Shown here piece after piece: positions 43,177 through 51,154 of a DNA stretch of 64,000 bases. The stretch comes from Hymenobacter metallilatus (GTDB lineage: Bacteria > Bacteroidota > Bacteroidia > Cytophagales > Hymenobacteraceae): the NCBI RefSeq assembly GCF_003944705.1, contig NZ_RWIS01000001.1:558001-622000 (forward strand). The letters run 5' to 3'. How positions within the stretch are numbered: position 1 is the first letter of the stretch; each line of letters starts with the position of its first letter. The translations under genes and the position numbers were made by a program. Below the pieces are notes generated by a model. That model made no database searches. It was not told where the DNA came from and saw nothing but the letters and a program-made list of their open reading frames with translations.

Positions 43177-44388
43177 CTACAGCAGCAGGGTGTCCCAGTC
43201 GGTTTTCTGGTCGGCCACCTCGGCCAGCAGCAGCAGCCCCACGCCCACTAGGCCAAACGGCATACTGGCTACAAACGACGACTCGGTGGCGTAGGGCAGC
43301 TCCTGCGCCAGCTGCGCGAGGGTGTGGCCCAGCCAATGCAGATAGCCGGTGCGGTAGGCCGCGTGGCCGCTCATGCCGTGCAGCCGCCGGTACAGGTGCG
43401 CCACTCCGGCACTGCCCTGGAAGAAACTGGCCGTTGTGACTTCGGTGGTGCTGGCGGTAGTGCGCAGCAGCGTGTTCAGGCCCACCAATTCGGCAATGCG
43501 GGCCAGCTCAGCATCCTGCCACACCGCATGTGCCTCGTACAGCAGCCAGGAGTGGCCCAGGTCGCCGTGCGCCCAGGTCAGCTCGGCGCTGAAAACGGCC
43601 TGCTGGTAAGGCGCCAGCAGCACCCGCGGAAACACACTGTAGCGGCCGGCACTGAAATCTACCTCCTGCCGGGTGGCCAGCAGCTGCTGAATGCCGGTGC
43701 GCAGGCGCTCCTCCAGGGCAACTGTTGTAACTCCCGCTTTGTGCAGCTGCAGCAGCAACAGCAGCTCGCCGGCCAGGCCGTCCGTCAGGCTCAGGGCCAG
43801 ATCGGGGCAGACGGACCGCTCCGCCTGCCTTGCCGACGTGGGCCAGGCTTGTAGCAACTCATACAGGCTGGCTTCGGCCCCCGGCTCGGGCAGACGCAAA
43901 CTGAAGTACTGCAGTATCCGGATGAAGTTGCGGGTGCTGGTAGGGCCTGGCTGCTGCTGCAGCCGGTGTGCCTCCTGGGCCAGGCGGGCATCCAGGTGGC
44001 GGAGGGGTGCGGGCGAGGGGGTAGGCAGCAGACCATCCTGCGCGAGGCGGGCCGTCAGCCAGGCCACCACCCGTACTTGTTCCAGCTCATCGGCTCCCCA
44101 GCTTACCGGGCCAGCGGCCCGCAGGTTGGCCAGCAGCTGCTCATATACGCTTCGGACAAGCGCAGCATCCTGCGCTTGTCCGAAGAACTTATACACATGG
44201 TAATAATACATGGTCAGGCCGCACAGCTCCAGGCCAGAGCTGGCCTGCCCCACGTAGGTAGTCAGAAACCCATGCACTTGCTGCCAGGACTGCTGAACGG
44301 TAGCATAGCCATTCGGCACGGGCAATGCCCCCGGGGCAACGCTGCCCGGTGAGCTGGAGAAATAAAAGGAAGGGCCGGTCCTAGTCAT
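43177..44388 (-). CDS. LanC-like protein 1, zinc ligands absent
   Basis: A 403-residue protein with the Gly-rich alpha-toroid repeats of LanC lanthionine cyclases (TDGLAGELLLLLQL, WAHGDLGHSWLLYEA, FFQGSAGVAHLYRRL). In active cyclases such as NisC the corresponding positions are AHG, WCYG and CHG, giving His212 and the zinc ligands Cys284, Cys330 and His331. Here they read TDG (201-204), WAHG (272-275) and FQG (323-325), so the zinc site and the catalytic His are lost. It is probably a non-catalytic or differently acting partner. It is downstream of a short peptide gene on the same strand (130-base gap with a hairpin) and divergent from the LytS gene. Confidence 0.8.
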   Translation of the reverse strand: MTRTGPSFYFSSSPGSVAPGALPVPNGYATVQQSWQQVHGFLTTYVGQASSGLELCGLTMYYYHVYKFFGQAQDAALVRSVYEQLLANLRAAGPVSWGADELEQVRVVAWLTARLAQDGLLPTPSPAPLRHLDARLAQEAHRLQQQPGPTSTRNFIRILQYFSLRLPEPGAEASLYELLQAWPTSARQAERSVCPDLALSLTDGLAGELLLLLQLHKAGVTTVALEERLRTGIQQLLATRQEVDFSAGRYSVFPRVLLAPYQQAVFSAELTWAHGDLGHSWLLYEAHAVWQDAELARIAELVGLNTLLRTTASTTEVTTASFFQGSAGVAHLYRRLHGMSGHAAYRTGYLHWLGHTLAQLAQELPYATESSFVASMPFGLVGVGLLLLAEVADQKTDWDTLLL

Positions 44389-44480
44389 GGCAAAGGGTGC
44401 CTGGACAGCCAGGCCTCATCAAGAGGGATAAAAACCACCCGGGTGCCCGTTGCTACTATTGGTTTCCAGCCCGCCGTGCA

Positions 44481-44503
44481 GGCAGGGCCCAAAGGGCCCC
44501 GCC
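44481..44503 (-). terminator. Hairpin between the short peptide gene and lanC1
   Basis: GGCAGGGCCC and GGGCCCCGCC pair with one mismatch around AAA. It lies 16 bases past the peptide stop on the minus strand and may act as a partial terminator that gives more precursor than LanC-like protein. Confidence 0.5.
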
Positions 44504-44518
44504 CCCACTACTACGTTA

Positions 44519-44659
44519 TTAGAATGCTACAAACGACGAAACGGTGGTTAGCAGGGTGGTGCGCAGACCAGCGGCTTCCTGGGCGGTGCCCGGCTTGGTA
44601 AAGCGCGTAACAACTGTTTTGGTGAGCTTGAATTTGGCGGCGGTGTTGAGGTTTTTCAT
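44519..44659 (-). CDS. Cysteine-free lanthipeptide-precursor-like peptide
   Basis: A 46-residue peptide read on the minus strand, ATG at 44659 to TAA at 44519-44521. Its N-terminal half MKNLNTAAKFKLTKTVVTRF resembles the L/F-x-L-x-K-x-x-V leader seen in Bacteroidota class I lanthipeptides. The C-terminal half is Ser/Thr-rich: GLRTTLLTTVSS followed by FVAF, with six Ser/Thr in its last 14 residues and no cysteine anywhere. A LanB could dehydrate these, but no thioether can form without Cys. A predicted promoter is at 44713-44745. It sits beside lanC1 and the LytS/LytTR genes. The precursor role is inferred from context and pattern only. Confidence 0.6.
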   Translation of the reverse strand: MKNLNTAAKFKLTKTVVTRFTKPGTAQEAAGLRTTLLTTVSSFVAF

Positions 44660-44712
44660 AGCGGGTAAGAGAAAGAGGAAAGTGAAAAGATGCGTGCTTG
44701 CGGTAACTGGAT

Positions 44713-44745
44713 CAAACGTAGCCCGGCACCCCCACTTCCGAAAAA
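44713..44745 (-). promoter_or_regulatory. Predicted promoter of the Cys-free peptide and lanC1
   Basis: On the minus strand, TACGTTTG (44713-44720) is an exact TAnnTTTG box. A T-rich -33 element (TTTTTC, ending at 44740) is 19 bases upstream. The peptide ATG is about 54 bases downstream. Confidence 0.55.
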
Positions 44746-44846
44746 CTATTACACCAACACCCCTTTCTGCGGTACCAACCGGCTGTTTCCGAAGTAGTAC
44801 CTTCGCCTGCCTCCCCGGTACTGTGCGCCGCTTTTCGTCCCCTCGT

Positions 44847-45884
44847 ATGCTTCCTCCCGAACGCTCTGTCCGCTTTATTCTCTTTCACGCCCTGGCTTGG
44901 CTGGGGTTTGCGGTGTACGAACAGTCGGTGTTTCTGCTGATTGGCAGCAGCCAGATGGCCGTATGGCAGAACGCCTCGTACTACCTGCTCAATGCCGGCC
45001 TGTTTTACGGCAACGCCTTGGTACTGCTGCCCCACCTGTACGTGCGGCGGCGCTACCTCTGGTACGTGCTGGGCGCCTTGCTGCTGCTACTGGGCTACGC
45101 CGTACTGCGGACCGAGCTGTACCTGCACCTGCAGTTCGGCGAGCCGGACATGCCCCAGACCAGCTCGTACTGGCAGCTGCTGGCCATGTCGTCGTACCGG
45201 GGGTTTTTCTTTTTTTTGGTGAGTATGGGCTACTGGTTTTCGCGTCATGCCCTGCTGCTGGAAAAGCAGAAGCGCCTGCAGGAGGAGCAGCTGCGGGCCA
45301 CCGAGCGGAGCCTGATGGAAGCCAACCTGGCGTATCTGAAAAGCCAGATCAACCCGCACTTTCTCTTCAATGCCCTCAACTTTCTGTACGCGCAGGTATA
45401 CCCGCACTCCGAAAGTGCCGCCCGGGGCATTCTGCTGCTCTCCGATACCATGCGCTATGCCCTGCAGGAAGACGAGCACAACGGTAAGGTGATGCTGACC
45501 CAGGAAGTGCAGCACCTGCACAACTATATTGCCATCAATCAGTTACGCTTCAATAACCGTCTGCAGATTCAGTTCACGGTTACCGGCAATACGCAGTTTC
45601 TCATGATTCTGCCGCTGGTGCTTATCACCTTCGTGGAGAACTGCTTTAAGCACGGCGAGCTGGACGACCCGGCCCACCCGCTCCAGATTGAGTTGGCCGT
45701 GGTGCAGAATCATCTTACCTTCCGGACGCACAACCGGAAACGGCACGGGCCCAAGGCCCACACCACGGGCATTGGCCTGGTAAACACCCGAAAACGCCTG
45801 GAGCTGTTGTATGCCGGCCGCTACGCGCTAACCACGCTGGACGAGCCGGAGTTTTATGAGTGTACCCTCACCCTTGATTTATAA
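44847..45884 (+). CDS. LytS-type sensor histidine kinase
   Basis: A 345-residue membrane kinase. Four transmembrane helices make up the first 130 residues, with no large periplasmic domain, so it probably senses a membrane-proximal or peptide signal. A helical linker leads to the His_kinase motif LKSQINPHFLFNALN with His171, and to the HATPase domain (ENCFKHGE, then TTGIGLVNTRKRLELLY), the LytS/AgrC-like layout. ATG at 44847 (MLPPERSVRF). Its stop is 3 bases before the LytTR regulator. Its position between the lanthipeptide genes suggests it controls them. Confidence 0.88.
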   Translation: MLPPERSVRFILFHALAWLGFAVYEQSVFLLIGSSQMAVWQNASYYLLNAGLFYGNALVLLPHLYVRRRYLWYVLGALLLLLGYAVLRTELYLHLQFGEPDMPQTSSYWQLLAMSSYRGFFFFLVSMGYWFSRHALLLEKQKRLQEEQLRATERSLMEANLAYLKSQINPHFLFNALNFLYAQVYPHSESAARGILLLSDTMRYALQEDEHNGKVMLTQEVQHLHNYIAINQLRFNNRLQIQFTVTGNTQFLMILPLVLITFVENCFKHGELDDPAHPLQIELAVVQNHLTFRTHNRKRHGPKAHTTGIGLVNTRKRLELLYAGRYALTTLDEPEFYECTLTLDL

Positions 45885-45887
45885 ACG

Positions 45888-46625
45888 ATGATTTCCTGCC
45901 TCATCGTGGACGACGAACAAGGTGCCATCGACATCCTGCGCACGTTTATTGAGAAAACGCCCTTCCTGACGCTGGTGGGCAGCACCACCAATCCCCTCGA
46001 AGCCCTGAGTATGCTCCAGAGCCAACCCGTTGATCTGGTGTTTCTGGACATCCATATGCCCCAGCTCTCGGGTCTGGATATGATGCGGCTGATTACGGGC
46101 AACACCCGGGTTATCCTGACCACGGCCTACAGCGAGTTTGCCGTGGAAAGCTTCGAGCTGAACGCCCTGGACTACCTGCTCAAGCCCATTGCCTTCGAGC
46201 GGTTTCTGAAAGCCGCTCAGAAAGCCCTGAACACCTCCATTGAGCCCTCGCCCCGCTGGCAGGCCCCCGAAAAAGCCGACGACTACATCTTCGTGAAGAC
46301 GGACAGCAAGCGGAAGATGACGCGGGTGAACTTCGACGAAATCGTGTTTGTGGAAGGCCTGAAAAACTACGTATCCATCTACACCCCCGACGACCGGATT
46401 ATCACCCTGCTCAACATCAAGGACCTGGAGGACCGGCTGCCGCCCAAGCGCTTCATGCGGGTGCACAAGTCCTACATCGTGTCCTTGGACAAAATCCGGG
46501 CCCTGGATGGCAACCAGATTCTGTTCAAGGATGTGAAGGACATTGTGCCGCTGGGCGACACCTACCGCACGGCCTTTTTCGAGGCCCTGCAGGAGAAAGT
46601 GATGGGCGGCACCGGTAAGCGGTAG
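45888..46625 (+). CDS. LytTR response regulator
   Basis: A 245-residue two-domain protein. The receiver has the acidic pocket at the N-terminus (LIVDDEQ), the phosphorylated Asp54 in VFLDIHMPQ, TAYSEFAVESF and the Lys in DYLLKPI. The C-terminal LytTR DNA-binding domain (FVEGLKNYVSIYT... RFMRVHKSYIVSLDKI) binds paired short direct repeats. It follows the LytS gene by 3 bases and certainly pairs with it. Its stop is 4 bases from the lanB1 stop, tail to tail. Confidence 0.93.
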   Translation: MISCLIVDDEQGAIDILRTFIEKTPFLTLVGSTTNPLEALSMLQSQPVDLVFLDIHMPQLSGLDMMRLITGNTRVILTTAYSEFAVESFELNALDYLLKPIAFERFLKAAQKALNTSIEPSPRWQAPEKADDYIFVKTDSKRKMTRVNFDEIVFVEGLKNYVSIYTPDDRIITLLNIKDLEDRLPPKRFMRVHKSYIVSLDKIRALDGNQILFKDVKDIVPLGDTYRTAFFEALQEKVMGGTGKR

Positions 46626-46629
46626 CCGC

Positions 46630-49600
46630 CTATACCCGCTGCCGGGCCTGCTGCGACTGGTAGTACCGGAACAGAAAATCATAGAGCACCAGCTCGTGCA
46701 GGCGGGCTTCGGCCGGCACCAGCCGATTGAGCAGCATGTGCACGTAGCTTGCCAGCAGCGAATCGAGCGGTACTTCCAGCTGACCCGCGTTTTCCAGGGC
46801 CAGCAGCTGTTGGGCAATGCTGGTGAGGGCCGCGGGTAGCGGCAGCAGGCCGGCCCCGGCGGCGTCCAGCACCTGGCTGATGGCGGGGCGGGCCTGGCGG
46901 AATTTGGCATCCAGCTGCCGCTTCAGCGTACTGTCGAGCCCAAATTCCTGGGCGAAAGAATCCCTCATTTTTTGCAGCAAAGCCAGCTTCCGGGGCAAGG
47001 AGTAGCCAAAAGCCGTGAGCAGCTCATCGGTAGTGGCCAGCCCCCAAAGCCAGGACTCCGGCGGCTCCTCTTGCAGCTGAGCCTGGGCTATAGCCTCCAG
47101 CAGCGCTTCGCTCTGGTAATGAAAGAGGGCTTCCGACGCCATCATGGAAAGGGAGCCGTAACGCTCCAGCTCCCGGCGGTACGTATCCGTTTGCACCCGC
47201 CACACGGCATTGGTAGCCCGAAACGGGTGCAGGTAGTGCTCCATCAGCCCAATCACCTCACCCACCTGTTCGGGCCGGGGCAGATGCCAGCGCACCCGCA
47301 GGTGGTTGTCGGGGTCGGCGTAGCGAATGAAAAACCAGTGGTCTACGAGGCCCCGCGCCTGTAGCTCGGCCGCCAGCGGCCGGATGGCGTCCAGCAGCAC
47401 CCGGTCGGCCACCAGTTGCCCGCAGTACAGCTTGTAGTACAGCCACTCGGAGCCCAAAGCAAACTCCCGCGGCACCGCCGCCGCCGGGGGCAGGACGGGG
47501 CTGGCTGGCAGGTAGCAGGGCTGCTGCCGCACCAGCAGGGCAATGCACTGGGCCGCGTAGCCTTCCCCGGCCGCGTTGCGCACGGGGCTGGTGGCAGGGT
47601 CAAACAGAAACTCCTTGAGGCGGATGGTAGTCCGCTGCCGCACCGCCTCCAGCCACACCCGCAGCAGCAGCTCGTTGTCGGCATCAACCAGCAGCTCATT
47701 GTCGCCATCGGCCAGGGTGAAGAAGCGGGGCAGCTGCCACAGCGCCCGAAACGCCTGCCAGCACGCCGGCAGCTCGGCGGGGGTAGCTTGCAGCAGGGGC
47801 TGCACGTCGGCCGGCTCCAGCTGCCAGGCGGCCAGGGCCAGTACCACGGCGCGGTAAGTAAGCCGGGGCAGGAACTTGGCGTCGGTGGCAATGGCAGTCC
47901 AGCTAAAGGCCAGGTGGGGCTGCAGGCCCTGGGTTTGCAGGTCGCACAGAAACTGGTAAACCGGCAGGGCCTGCCGGGTATAGTTGTGGGCCGTACTCAG
48001 GCGAGGCACCACGCGCTGCCCGGTGCGGCGGTGCCGCAGCACCAGCTCGCCGTGTTGCACGGCCACCGTCAGCTCCTGCACCGGGGCCTGGGCCGCGCTG
48101 CCGCTCCGGGCCAGGTAGGGAATTTCCAGGGCCCGGAAGCAGGGCCGCCGCAGAATGTTGCCGGTGCGCCCGCTAGGCAGGTGGGCTATTTCGGCGAAGA
48201 CCACGGCGGGGTTGTGGGCCTGCTCCAGGCGGGTAACCTGCTCCACCAGCTCGGCAATGCGGGCATCGGCGTGGGCAAACCGGCCCAGCAGGTTCACGGC
48301 GCTGGAGCCGCCCACGCTTTCCAGCACCACCTGCCCCGCCCCGGCCGGCCGGAACAGCACGCTCACCGACGGCGGCAGCGGCAGCGGCAGGGGGTGCAGG
48401 CCCTGGTGGCGCAGCTCTTCCAGCGTAATCTCTATGGTGTACTGCCGGGCTTGTTCGGCCGCACGCAGCTTTTGGTAGAGGTAGCGCCGGGCCGGCGTCC
48501 GGGGCGGGGCGGCCTCGTGCGGGGCGGTACTTTCCACTACCAAATCGTGCACCAGGGGCGAGTAGCGGCTCTGCCCATACTCGGAGTACGACAGGCCGCT
48601 TTCATTGTCCAGGGCTTCCAGCAGGGGCACTTCCCGGTCTTCGTAGCGGGCCTGAAAGCGGCGGGTGAAGTCGTCGAGGCGGGGAGAATGGGCGGGAGCG
48701 GCCAGGTAGGTCAGCACTTCCAAGGCCTCCAGCAGCTGGGGTTGCAGGCCGGCGTCCAGGGTGGCCGGGCCGGCGGTACCGGGCACGGCATCCGTCTGGA
48801 ACAGCTTACCCGGCTCGATGGGCACGCCCAGCGTAGCCAGGTTGGCGGTAATCTGCTCGTAGGCCGCGGCGGGGTTGGTGCCTGCCTGGTCCAGGGCCTC
48901 CAGCTGCTGCTGGGTGGCGTCCAGCACGGCGGCAATGGCGTGCAGCTCGGCCGAGGGCGTTTCGGCCAGCAGCCCGGCCAGCACTGCCTGAATGCGCCGC
49001 AGAAACTCCTCCCCCGTCACGTTGGGTTCCAGCTCACTTTCCAACACCTGCGCCTCAATCAGGGCTTCCAGGAAGGCTGCGGCTTCGGCCTGTTCAGCTT
49101 CGTCCGGGGCCAGCACGGCCACCAGCTCCGGCAGCCGGACGCCCGCCTGGGCCGCGGCCAGCACTTGCAGCAAAGGCGGCGAAGCGGCCACGGCGCTAAT
49201 CTGGTGCACCAGCTCGCCGGCCACCACCTGCTGCTCCACGTAGCGGATTTCCTCACCGGCGTGGTAGAGGCTGCTGTTGGGCCGGTAACGCAGGCGCGGC
49301 CCCACCTCAGGGTGGGCCGCCAGCTGCCGGGCCAGAGCGCACAAAAACTGCATATCCAGGCGGGTATGCCGAGTGCCGGCTTCGGCAGTAGTAAGCTCTA
49401 CGTGGCTCTGCGGGCCCCACTCAGCCAGGGTACAGCCCGCAAACAGCCCAAACGGGGTGCTGCGGCTGGTGCTGCGGGTGTAGTAGCGGGTGAGGGTATG
49501 GCGTAGCTTCTCGATTTTGCGCGGCTCCGTCAGCTCGCCGCGCTGCCACCGGCGACACTCCTCGTACAGGGCCGGGGAGGCCAGGTAAATAGCCTCCATG

Positions 49601-49713
49601 AAGTGGGCATCGGTGAGCAGCTGCTCGATGCGGGCGGGGCTGAACTGGGTAGTAAACGGATACGCCGGGGCGCGCAGCACCAGCTGCGGATGGAAATGGT
49701 AGAGGGTTTTCAT
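46630..49713 (-). CDS. lanB: Class I lanthipeptide dehydratase LanB1
   Basis: A 1027-residue protein with both halves of a full-length LanB. The N-terminal glutamylation domain has SPALYEECRRWQRGE and the tRNA-Glu/glutamate-transfer motif RSTSRSTPFGLFAGC. The C-terminal SpaB_C-type elimination domain has LGSEWLYYKLYCGQLVADRV and WFFIRYADPDNHLRVRWH. It should dehydrate Ser/Thr in a precursor by glutamylation followed by glutamate elimination. ATG at 49713, preceded by CCGCT. It is last in the minus-strand group, after the helical protein. A second dehydratase, lanB2, is 8 kb upstream; why two are present is unknown. Confidence 0.92.
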   Translation of the reverse strand: MKTLYHFHPQLVLRAPAYPFTTQFSPARIEQLLTDAHFMEAIYLASPALYEECRRWQRGELTEPRKIEKLRHTLTRYYTRSTSRSTPFGLFAGCTLAEWGPQSHVELTTAEAGTRHTRLDMQFLCALARQLAAHPEVGPRLRYRPNSSLYHAGEEIRYVEQQVVAGELVHQISAVAASPPLLQVLAAAQAGVRLPELVAVLAPDEAEQAEAAAFLEALIEAQVLESELEPNVTGEEFLRRIQAVLAGLLAETPSAELHAIAAVLDATQQQLEALDQAGTNPAAAYEQITANLATLGVPIEPGKLFQTDAVPGTAGPATLDAGLQPQLLEALEVLTYLAAPAHSPRLDDFTRRFQARYEDREVPLLEALDNESGLSYSEYGQSRYSPLVHDLVVESTAPHEAAPPRTPARRYLYQKLRAAEQARQYTIEITLEELRHQGLHPLPLPLPPSVSVLFRPAGAGQVVLESVGGSSAVNLLGRFAHADARIAELVEQVTRLEQAHNPAVVFAEIAHLPSGRTGNILRRPCFRALEIPYLARSGSAAQAPVQELTVAVQHGELVLRHRRTGQRVVPRLSTAHNYTRQALPVYQFLCDLQTQGLQPHLAFSWTAIATDAKFLPRLTYRAVVLALAAWQLEPADVQPLLQATPAELPACWQAFRALWQLPRFFTLADGDNELLVDADNELLLRVWLEAVRQRTTIRLKEFLFDPATSPVRNAAGEGYAAQCIALLVRQQPCYLPASPVLPPAAAVPREFALGSEWLYYKLYCGQLVADRVLLDAIRPLAAELQARGLVDHWFFIRYADPDNHLRVRWHLPRPEQVGEVIGLMEHYLHPFRATNAVWRVQTDTYRRELERYGSLSMMASEALFHYQSEALLEAIAQAQLQEEPPESWLWGLATTDELLTAFGYSLPRKLALLQKMRDSFAQEFGLDSTLKRQLDAKFRQARPAISQVLDAAGAGLLPLPAALTSIAQQLLALENAGQLEVPLDSLLASYVHMLLNRLVPAEARLHELVLYDFLFRYYQSQQARQRV

Positions 49714-49735
49714 AGCGGATGAAGCAGAACGGGCA

Positions 49736-49775
49736 GCGGGCCGGGGCCCACGTTTCCGCTGGTGCCCCGGCCCGC
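49736..49775 (-). terminator. Hairpin between the helical protein gene and lanB1
   Basis: A 12-bp G/C stem (49736-49747 with 49764-49775). It is about 98 bases past the stop of the upstream gene and just before the lanB1 start, so it may lower lanB1 expression or end the upstream transcript. Confidence 0.55.
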
Positions 49776-49873
49776 AACAAGTTCACCTAAAATCCGGAAA
49801 ATCCCGCTCCGGTTTCACCCTTTCTGGCAGGGGTGCAGCCGGCTTCGTGCTGGGGCGCGGCGGGGCGCCGGGC

Positions 49874-50884
49874 TCAGGCCACTAGCCGGATGGCCTTACC
49901 GGCCCGGTCGACCAGGGTGGTTTCGGCGAAGTCCTGGATGGAGCCAATCAGCTCGGGGCGGTGGGTGGCCTGCTGCTTGCTCACCCAAATGGCCTGGGCC
50001 AGCAGGTTGGCTTTGAACACGTCGTAGGCGGCCGTAATGGCTTCGTCGGCGAGAAACTCCAGGGCGTTGCGCAGGAACTCCTCGGCGCCCCGCTCGAAGT
50101 AGGAGTTCTTCGCATACAGCCAGTTATAAAGCACCACGCGGTTATAGGTGTCGGTTTCCAGCTCCTGCAACAACCCCCGGAAAAATACGCGGTGGTAGTA
50201 TTCGTTGTGGTACACGGCATCGGCCATGTACTGGGTATTCTGGGCGGCCAGCTGGCTGAGTACGGCTTCCAGAGTGCTTTCCTGTAGCGTCCGCACGCGG
50301 CGCATGGTAGCCCAGTCCCAGTCGTCTAGCAGCAGGCCCTGGGCGCGGCCGGTGTGCACGAAGGTGAGGGCGTTGCTCAGAAGCTGGTTGGCCGCCTCCA
50401 CCTGCTGCTGCCGGAACAGGATGTTGGCAATGTTCTGCACCTGCTCGATGCGGCGGTAGATAAGTGGCCCAAAGCCCTGCCGCTCCAGCCGGGCGCTGAT
50501 GCCCAACCCCCGCCGCAGCAGGGCAATGCCCACGTCGCCCTCCTGGGTTTTGTAGCGGTAATTGCCCCAGGCTGAGAGCTGAAACAGGGTCACGAAGTCG
50601 ACGGTAACGGCCGGCAGGCTGTCCAGCAGGCCGTCGGCCTGTTGCAGCTGAGCCAGGGCGGCGGCCAGCTCGTTTTTGCGGCACAGCAGCACAGCCTTGA
50701 AATACTGCCCCACCACGTGGTCGGCCTGGCGGTGGCCCTCCTCCCCGGCCTGGGCCTTCAGCTCGTTGTTGAGCAGGGCCGCAAACAGGGCCTGCCCGTT
50801 GATGTTCTTCACCTCCGCCGCCACCGTTGGGCGCTGGGCCAGGGCGTGCAGCTGTTCCACGAAACCATGCAGTGCGTTGTTCAT
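49874..50884 (-). CDS. Helical protein of unknown function in the lanthipeptide locus
   Basis: A 336-residue, predominantly helical, soluble protein. I see no signal peptide, membrane segment or known motif. Short helix pairs with repeating small residues (LAAALAQLQQADGLLDSLPA, VGIALLRRGLGISARLE, VEAANQLLSNALTFVH) suggest tandem TPR-like repeats. It is in the direct line of the operon, downstream of the transporter and a repeat, upstream of lanB1. It could be a precursor-binding, immunity or partner protein of the dehydratase. ATG at 50884 (MNNALHGF). Confidence 0.7.
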   Translation of the reverse strand: MNNALHGFVEQLHALAQRPTVAAEVKNINGQALFAALLNNELKAQAGEEGHRQADHVVGQYFKAVLLCRKNELAAALAQLQQADGLLDSLPAVTVDFVTLFQLSAWGNYRYKTQEGDVGIALLRRGLGISARLERQGFGPLIYRRIEQVQNIANILFRQQQVEAANQLLSNALTFVHTGRAQGLLLDDWDWATMRRVRTLQESTLEAVLSQLAAQNTQYMADAVYHNEYYHRVFFRGLLQELETDTYNRVVLYNWLYAKNSYFERGAEEFLRNALEFLADEAITAAYDVFKANLLAQAIWVSKQQATHRPELIGSIQDFAETTLVDRAGKAIRLVA

Positions 50885-50933
50885 GTTAGAAAGGTTAGGT
50901 GATGAGGTGATGAGGTGAAAGGGCAAAAAGACC

Positions 50934-51089
50934 GTCATGCTGAGCGAAGGCGCAGCCGTAGTCGAAGCATCTCTACCGTTGGCTAACTCCAATCAATACA
51001 ACGACAGCCGCTGCATAGCCCAGGGTTTAAACCCTGGGCTAGTGAGGGCCCAGCGAAGCGGTAGAGATGCTTCGACAAACGGGCGTCAG
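50934..51089. repeat. Palindromic repeat between the transporter and helical-protein genes
   Basis: The left arm GTCATGCTGAGCGAAGGC...GTCGAAGCATCTCTACCG (50934-50978) is mirrored by CGGTAGAGATGCTTCGAC (51059-51076 and on). Its centre is a perfect 26-base palindrome (51016-51041; AGCCCAGGGTTT with AAACCCTGGGCT). It cuts the minus-strand gene row into two parts. Confidence 0.75.
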
Positions 51090-51154
51090 ATGAAGCGTGA
51101 TAGTTACCACTGCAACTCGTCCGGTGCTTTATTCAGGCAGCTGCTCGCACGAGG

